A stretch of DNA of 64,000 nt from Cryptomeria japonica (Eukaryota; Streptophyta; Pinopsida; Cupressales; Cupressaceae): positions 105,599,796 to 105,663,795 of the forward strand of contig NC_081415.1 in NCBI RefSeq assembly GCF_030272615.1, in the 5' to 3' direction. The notes beneath the pieces are model-generated. The model ran no database searches and had not been told where the DNA came from. It was given only the letters and a program-made list of their open reading frames with translations. A program made the translations under genes and the position numbers. Positions 59,501 to 64,000 of the stretch are shown piece after piece. Numbering within the stretch: the stretch's first letter is position 1; every line of letters begins with the position of its first letter.

Positions 59501-61084
59501 AACATACATGCATCCAAAAGACAAGAACATTGTCACAATGATATGCCCCCAAGAAAGGAAAATCAAGGGAAATTTATCACAAGACAAAAGGAGAGCACAT
59601 AAGGGATCCACTAACTGGGGTCAGTATGTGCATTTTATAATTCATCTATATCAAGTATGATTGCATTAAATTAACCTCATTCCTCAAAGGTAGTTGAACT
59701 ACAAGCACAAGGAAAAAGAGAACATAAGATGAAAAACAAAAGTCTTTTTGGGTCAACATGGAAGAGACCAAAAAGAGAGATCTCAATGCTTTGCATCATC
59801 CCCAAGTATGCAACACAAAATCACATTTACAACATAACATGAATATGACATATAGAAGAATTGAGATACAAATACAAGAATGTCACAATAGGTTCGATCC
59901 CTTCTTTACCTTGTGCCAACATAGTAGAAAGAGTCATACAAAGAGATATATAACATAAAGACATGCCAAGCATTACATCACATTAAAGAAAACATACAAA
60001 AGAATCTACTGCAAAAGTGAAAGATAACCTCCAAATCATCCACCTCCTAATTTTTCTTATCATGATTTAGAGATGGTGGACAAGATGCAATAGAAGCCAT
60101 AAAAAGTGAAATAGATGGAGCTATCACTAGTTACAAACATGGACCATGCTCTAATGATGAATTATTATGTGTGTCACTGGGAGCTAAAGTTTAAGCTTTT
60201 GAAAATCTTGAAGATAGTTAATTATTAATATCAACAACTCCATACAAATCATCAGAATTGATATTATCCATATTTTTATTATCAATGTTATCATCCAAAC
60301 TAATCACAATAGGAGATATCATGCATGGAGGAGATGAAGAAGAATAAGCATTTTGCATAGACAATTTCAAATTTTTACTAGCATGATCAAGATAAAGGTC
60401 CTCCCTAGGATTAGACACAGGTTGGAAAAATGAGACCAAGTAAACATTTGATGGCATAGGGGAGGAAACACTTTGGGAAGAAAGCTCGCAATCCTTAGCA
60501 TGGTTGTTTTGACGACATTGCCTTGCACTATGTTTTCTCTTGTTATGACTCAAAACTTGTGCAGATGAAGGCTATGGATTAGTCAACATAGGCTTCTTTT
60601 CTTCCTTTGTAGGAGGAACAAAAGAAACCTCACTAGGTTGTGAGAAACAAGATGTTGGGCACTTCTCTCTTTGACCTTTATAAGATTTATGAGGTATAAA
60701 TTCAACATATCAAGTAGTAGATCATGGGGAAGCACATTGCATGCAAGAAAACACACAAAAGAGAAGGGAATTATTGCCCATATTTTTTATTATCTTTAAG
60801 GGTTCGGAATTGGGCCCCTTTAAGTTGGACCAGGGCACTCAGGGCACCATTTTCCAAGGATAAGGGTGCATAGTGCATTTTTAACCAAGGATAAGGGCAT
60901 TTGGGGCACCCTAGTCTAGCCTATCAAGGCTGAACCCATGACCACTAAACTAGGTGAACATGAAGATTGAAACTTCAAGATGGTGTGAGCGGGATCAAAC
61001 ATGGTCAAAGCACGGAAGGCCGGAATGTTGAAGTGAGGCCCAAGTGAGGATGACATTGTTAAGGGATATAATTTATGACGCTGC
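56530..61084. mobile_element. LTR-like non-coding block inserted in C3 gag (family X)
   Basis: Separates the two gag parts of C3. Repeated phrases show at least three related LTR-like pieces: about 57228-57880 (GGGGTTTGCCCTTAGGTC start), 58312-59053 (TGTTGATAGGGG to GGTGCCACA) and about 60740-61084 (ending ATTTATGACGCTGCA). The second and third match over the part containing AAGGGAATT, GGGCACC and CTAGTC.AGCCTATCAAGGC. No pol gene inside. The order and number of insertions could not be resolved. Confidence 0.5.
60218..60553 (-). CDS. unrecognised 111-codon open frame in family X block
   Basis: Ser/Asn-rich with a His/Arg/Lys-rich N-terminus; no domain recognised. It lies between LTR-like pieces, so it may be a remnant of the internal region of an element or chance. 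Low confidence as a gene. Confidence 0.2.
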   Translation of the reverse strand: MSHNKRKHSARQCRQNNHAKDCELSSQSVSSPMPSNVYLVSFFQPVSNPREDLYLDHASKNLKLSMQNAYSSSSPPCMISPIVISLDDNIDNKNMDNINSDDLYGVVDINN

Positions 61085-61690
61085 ACTTTAGAAAGAAAAT
61101 AACCTACCACATCTTCAGTCTTCAAAATAGTAGAAGTACTATCAATAGCCATAACAAGAGAATCTCATGGATTAGACAAAGAATGAAGAAAGATATAGAA
61201 TTTCTCCTCCTCATCCATCTTGTTACCAACATATTGAATTCTTCTAGGTGGTCTATAATCCATCCACCGTCTTTCATTCTCAATAAATAAATTTTTTCCC
61301 CAAAGAAATCTTATTCACTAAATATTTGGGTTGATAAATCTTACAAAGTTTATTTCATAGCTTATTTCCATAGGACTCTTCATGGACATTGATTAAAACA
61401 AAGTCTATCAAGCACAATCTAATTAGACCCTTATTTTTATGGTCTATAAGATCATACTAAGTAGTCATAGTAAGATTTGTAGGCTTGAAGACATTCTCGT
61501 GAATAGAATCTTATAGATATCAATCTATTAATAGTTCTTGTATCTTCAACTTTCACATCTCAAAATTAATTTCAATTTTTTTTTCACCTCTATTATCCCT
61601 GATGAACTTTCCATTTGAAAAATTCCTACACAAAAAGATCACAAAGTATCTTCTACATAAGCTCCCATTCAAATCTAGATTAGTTCAAAC
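61085..61690 (-). pseudogene. gag: C3 gag, N-terminal part (UBN2)
   Basis: Minus-strand translation has KLKIQELLID, KGLIRLCLIDFVLINVHEES, KLCKIYQPKYLVNKI, KMDEEEKFYIFLHSLSNP and SLVMAIDSTSTILKTEDVVG, the standard copia Gag order. Stops are frequent. It begins about 35 bp from the primer-site remnant and ends at the family X insertion. Confidence 0.85.
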
Positions 61691-61724
61691 AACCAGTAAC
61701 CACAATTGAAACCAAAGGTGATTA

Positions 61725-61737
61725 GGCTCTAATACTA
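61725..61737 (-). other. degenerate primer-binding site of C3
   Basis: Minus strand TAGTATTAGAGCC, compared with the usual TGGTATCAGAGCC, directly beside the LTR end at 61740. Confidence 0.65.
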
Positions 61738-61739
61738 CT

Positions 61740-62300
61740 TGAAAAGAAGTTAAGGTATCAAAACAACTTCCTACATTAACCTTGAGAGGAGGATTATGAA
61801 AAATATTATAGATCTTTACAAAAGTTACATAAACTTAACAAAAATGAACATAAATAGCATGCACACCACAACATAGTGATTTATGTGGGGAAAACCCTTT
61901 CAAGAGAAAAACCCCACACTCTAAAATCTGCCCAATATATTATTTAGAAATCAACAAAAAATTACAATAGACATGTAGACAAATCTTGTCAGAGGAGTAT
62001 CACCAACGGAGACCCAAAGGTAACTCAATGGGTATTAGACTATCAAAATACATCATAATACATAGTTGTGATACAACACCCTCATAAAATAGGGTTGCCT
62101 TCTGTAGAAAACAAATCACACAAAATACCGATAGTTACATTTGTGACCTAGTGAGAAATGGTCAAGATTTAAAGTGATAAATTATACATAATTTTTTTCT
62201 TTTAGGGTGTTGCCCTCAAATGCCTGCAACCCCCCACACTAATTTATCAACAATAACCTTTCATTATTGCAAGGTTGAGACACCATTTTCTTAATATTCT
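61740..62300 (-). mobile_element. 5' LTR of C3
   Basis: Lower end TGAAAAGAAG next to the PBS. The part 61985-62295 matches the C3 3' LTR remnants at 22790-22878 and 26931-27160, which confirms that both belong to one element. The upper end is estimated where the match ends. Confidence 0.7.
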
Positions 62301-63394
62301 AGACCATCATTTTCTTCTCCCCCCTTCCCCAATATTACCCCACAACCTTGTTCTTGCCTGTGCACCTATCATTTACTCCTTGGTGTGCTCCTAATTTTCC
62401 TCACACCCTACTTTTTCCCTCTCATCACTCCTTTTTTTGTTATTCCTTTTTATTTGAAAGATAACCCCCCTTTGTTTCTTAGTATTCTTTTTATTTGTTT
62501 CGTTGGTTCTAGTGCAACCATGGCTAGGAGGGTCCTCAAGGAGAATAGTCCAGACCATGCAGTAGATAAAACACAACACAATCAACACAATGTGATGGAG
62601 GCAATGTGAAATCAATTTTATTATATCATAGAAATTGATTACAAAATGTTGGCAACATCTGAGCTCACAGATTCAGCTCACATGCCTAAGTAAAAAACAT
62701 GTGTGTTATGCAACATCCGACTCAAGAAAGAATGTGATCCAACTCTGGGACTCCTAGGCCTTAGATCTATCTTTTGTGTTCTAAAAAAGTAATTCTCAAT
62801 GCTTAATTACATTGATTTATATGATCAAGGACAATCTGCATCGGCCCAAGATAAAACAAATGTCAATGAACAAGATAAAACATGTAAAACAAGGTCAGCC
62901 TTTTCCAAAGAGATCCCTCCAGAAAATCCAAATGATGAAATGTGGACCTAAGGAAAGGTCGGCCACACACCAAGGAACATTGGAAACAAAAAAATTAGGC
63001 TCCACAAGAAATGGAAAAGATCTGCAAGCATCAACAATAGCAAATAAGTCCATGTGGCTTTGGTACACAGGAAAGAAAACTATCCCATATTCTAGAAGTG
63101 ATAAGTTGCCAAAAAAAGATCCAAACATCCCACAGACCAAGGATAAGATTGATGAACATGTCCATGAACCAAATCCAGCTCTGCAACATCTAGTGAGCAA
63201 ACAGAAAGAAATGTTGAAAGAAATACTGAAACTGCAAAATAGAAAACATACTAAAAGGAAAATGTTTTTGGTTGATGCAAGATTGCCAAGAACCAAGGAT
63301 GATCCTACATCAGACATCTGGGGTTGTTGAAAAAGTGAGCCTCTCACTTTGTCAAGGCTATAGGAAAACCAAGACAGTTCACCTCAAACTAAGA
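62301..63394. other. non-coding interval beside chromovirus; one unexplained open frame
   Basis: Lies between the C3 LTR and the chromodomain. Pyrimidine-rich at 62300-62500. A plus-strand frame 62812-63330 (172 codons, Lys-rich) and an overlapping minus frame 62895-63347 are open, but neither shows a domain. In element terms this would be the 3' region or LTR of the minus-strand chromovirus. Confidence 0.4.
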
Positions 63395-64000
63395 AATCCA
63401 TGATGAATCTTCAACTGGTCTGCCTTTCCACTTCACAAGATACTCTTTGTACTTCTTGTTGCGAGTGCTACACCCAATTTTTCTCTCCAAAATATCTTCA
63501 ATTTGATTTGGTATCTATTGAGTTATCTTCTTCTCCAAGTCTACTAAATTGTCCTCACTAAATTCTATCTCATGATACTAATGTAGATCTGCAATGTTGA
63601 ATATAGGTGAAATACCCAAACTATCCAATAACTCCACTTCATATGCATTTCTGGAACTGAATTTCTTCAAGATATTACAAGTTCCAAACTTCCTCATCTT
63701 TAACTTGTTATAATTTCCAAATGGAAATCTCTCTTTTCTCAGATACAACATCAATTCATCGCCTACTTCAAATTCTTTATGTCTCATCTTCTCATATGCT
63801 TTCTCCTTATACTTGTTGTTCATGTCCTCCAAATGTTGTTTGACTTGAGTATGTACTATTTTCATATGCTATGCAAATTCTTCTGCTTCTGCACTCCTCT
63901 TATCTTCATTACTGATATCTCTAAATTATGATATGCCTCTAGGGTATGCTCTGGTAACAATCTCAAAAGGTGTTCTTCCGGTACTCCTATTCATTGAATT
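63395..64000 (-). pseudogene. pol: chromovirus integrase C-terminus with chromodomain (partial)
   Basis: Minus strand entering from the right edge: STGRTPFEIVT, NEDKRSAEAEEFA, then EVGDELMLYLRKERFPFGNYNKLKM and NAYEVELLDSLGISPIFNIADLH, typical of Ty3/gypsy integrase C-terminal regions. At about 63540-63400 a chromodomain follows: IEDILERKIG, YKEYLVKWKGRPVEDSSWI. Stops lie near 63868, 63910, 63580 and 63510. Chromodomains guide integration to particular chromatin. This is the only chromovirus coding sequence in the window; form suggests the Reina branch, not certain. Confidence 0.85.

Larger units (their letters stand above)
22755..62300 (-). mobile_element. copia element C3, expanded by nested insertions
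   Basis: Minus-strand Ty1/copia remnants appear in the right order across 39.5 kb: LTR 61740-~62300, gag 61085-61690, gag end/protease 56200-56500, pre-integrase and integrase 55039-56170, linker to 54737, RT end 28796-29177, RNase H 27235-27715, and 3' LTR pieces 26931-27230 and 22755-22878. The two LTRs match each other (22790-22878 plus 26931-27160 against 61985-62295). The host element itself accounts for only about 5-6 kb; the rest is inserted DNA. Confidence 0.75.

Noticed and set aside
62391-62615. Short overlapping frames on both strands near the C3 LTR
   Set aside because: Low-complexity pyrimidine-rich sequence with no recognisable protein.
1-64000. Host genes, tRNA or rRNA genes
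   Set aside because: I looked for conserved non-transposon proteins and for RNA-gene signals by eye and found none; a tRNAscan or homology search could still detect a small one.

Overview
This window looks like repeat-dominated nuclear DNA from a seed plant with a large genome. A gymnosperm is my guess, from the high load of old, nested LTR retrotransposons; no host gene fixes the taxon. I see no credible host protein gene, rRNA, tRNA or CRISPR array. Almost everything that can be recognised is an LTR retrotransposon in some state of decay. Names T0, T1, C1, C2, C3, D and X are local labels used here only.

Layout. 1-~2400: 3' end of a Ty3/gypsy Tat-like element (T0) with its polypurine tract and LTR. 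2439-~12605: a Ty1/copia element (C2, minus) whose gag is split by a second, non-autonomous copia element (C1, minus, 2851-11970); the 5' LTR of C1 carries an inverted promoter-bearing core. ~12606-~20990: a plus-strand Tat-lineage element (T1), with decayed gag C-terminus, protease, G-patch, RT, RNase H, second RNase H and integrase, then a 46-51 bp tandem-repeat block and a 3' LTR. ~22755-~62300: one minus-strand copia element (C3) expanded to about 39.5 kb by insertions. Its 3' LTR holds a 4052-bp solo LTR with a target-site duplication, its RNase H holds another LTR-like insertion, its RT region holds the central array plus copia remnant D, and its gag holds a 4.5-kb block of LTR-like sequence. 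~63395-64000: chromodomain and integrase end of a minus-strand chromovirus.

The centrepiece is 29179-52963, a permuted tandem array (about 1.4 units, period about 16.95 kb) of a giant Tat-lineage element. The full element runs from 48538 down to 30104 (18.4 kb) with two 1480-bp LTRs, PBS and PPT. Beyond each LTR the array continues into a further partial element. The gag-pol genes read on the minus strand. On the plus strand, between pol and the 3' LTR, lies a complete-looking extra gene: TATA box, short exon 1, a ~1-kb phase-0 intron, and a long exon 2 encoding a plant mobile domain (PMD) protein with an acidic then Gly/Arg-rich tail. It is present twice (32059-35109 and 48978-52026).

The most unusual signal is a short motif, TAGCGCAT/TAGCGCGT, repeated about 20 times at loose 18-25 bp spacing in three blocks: inside the PMD intron (plus strand) and in two blocks of the gag leader (read on the minus strand). 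In every block the motif is in the sense orientation of the downstream gene, so both divergent-function transcription units of the element carry the same array. All coding regions contain stops or frameshifts, so nothing here is expected to be autonomous today.
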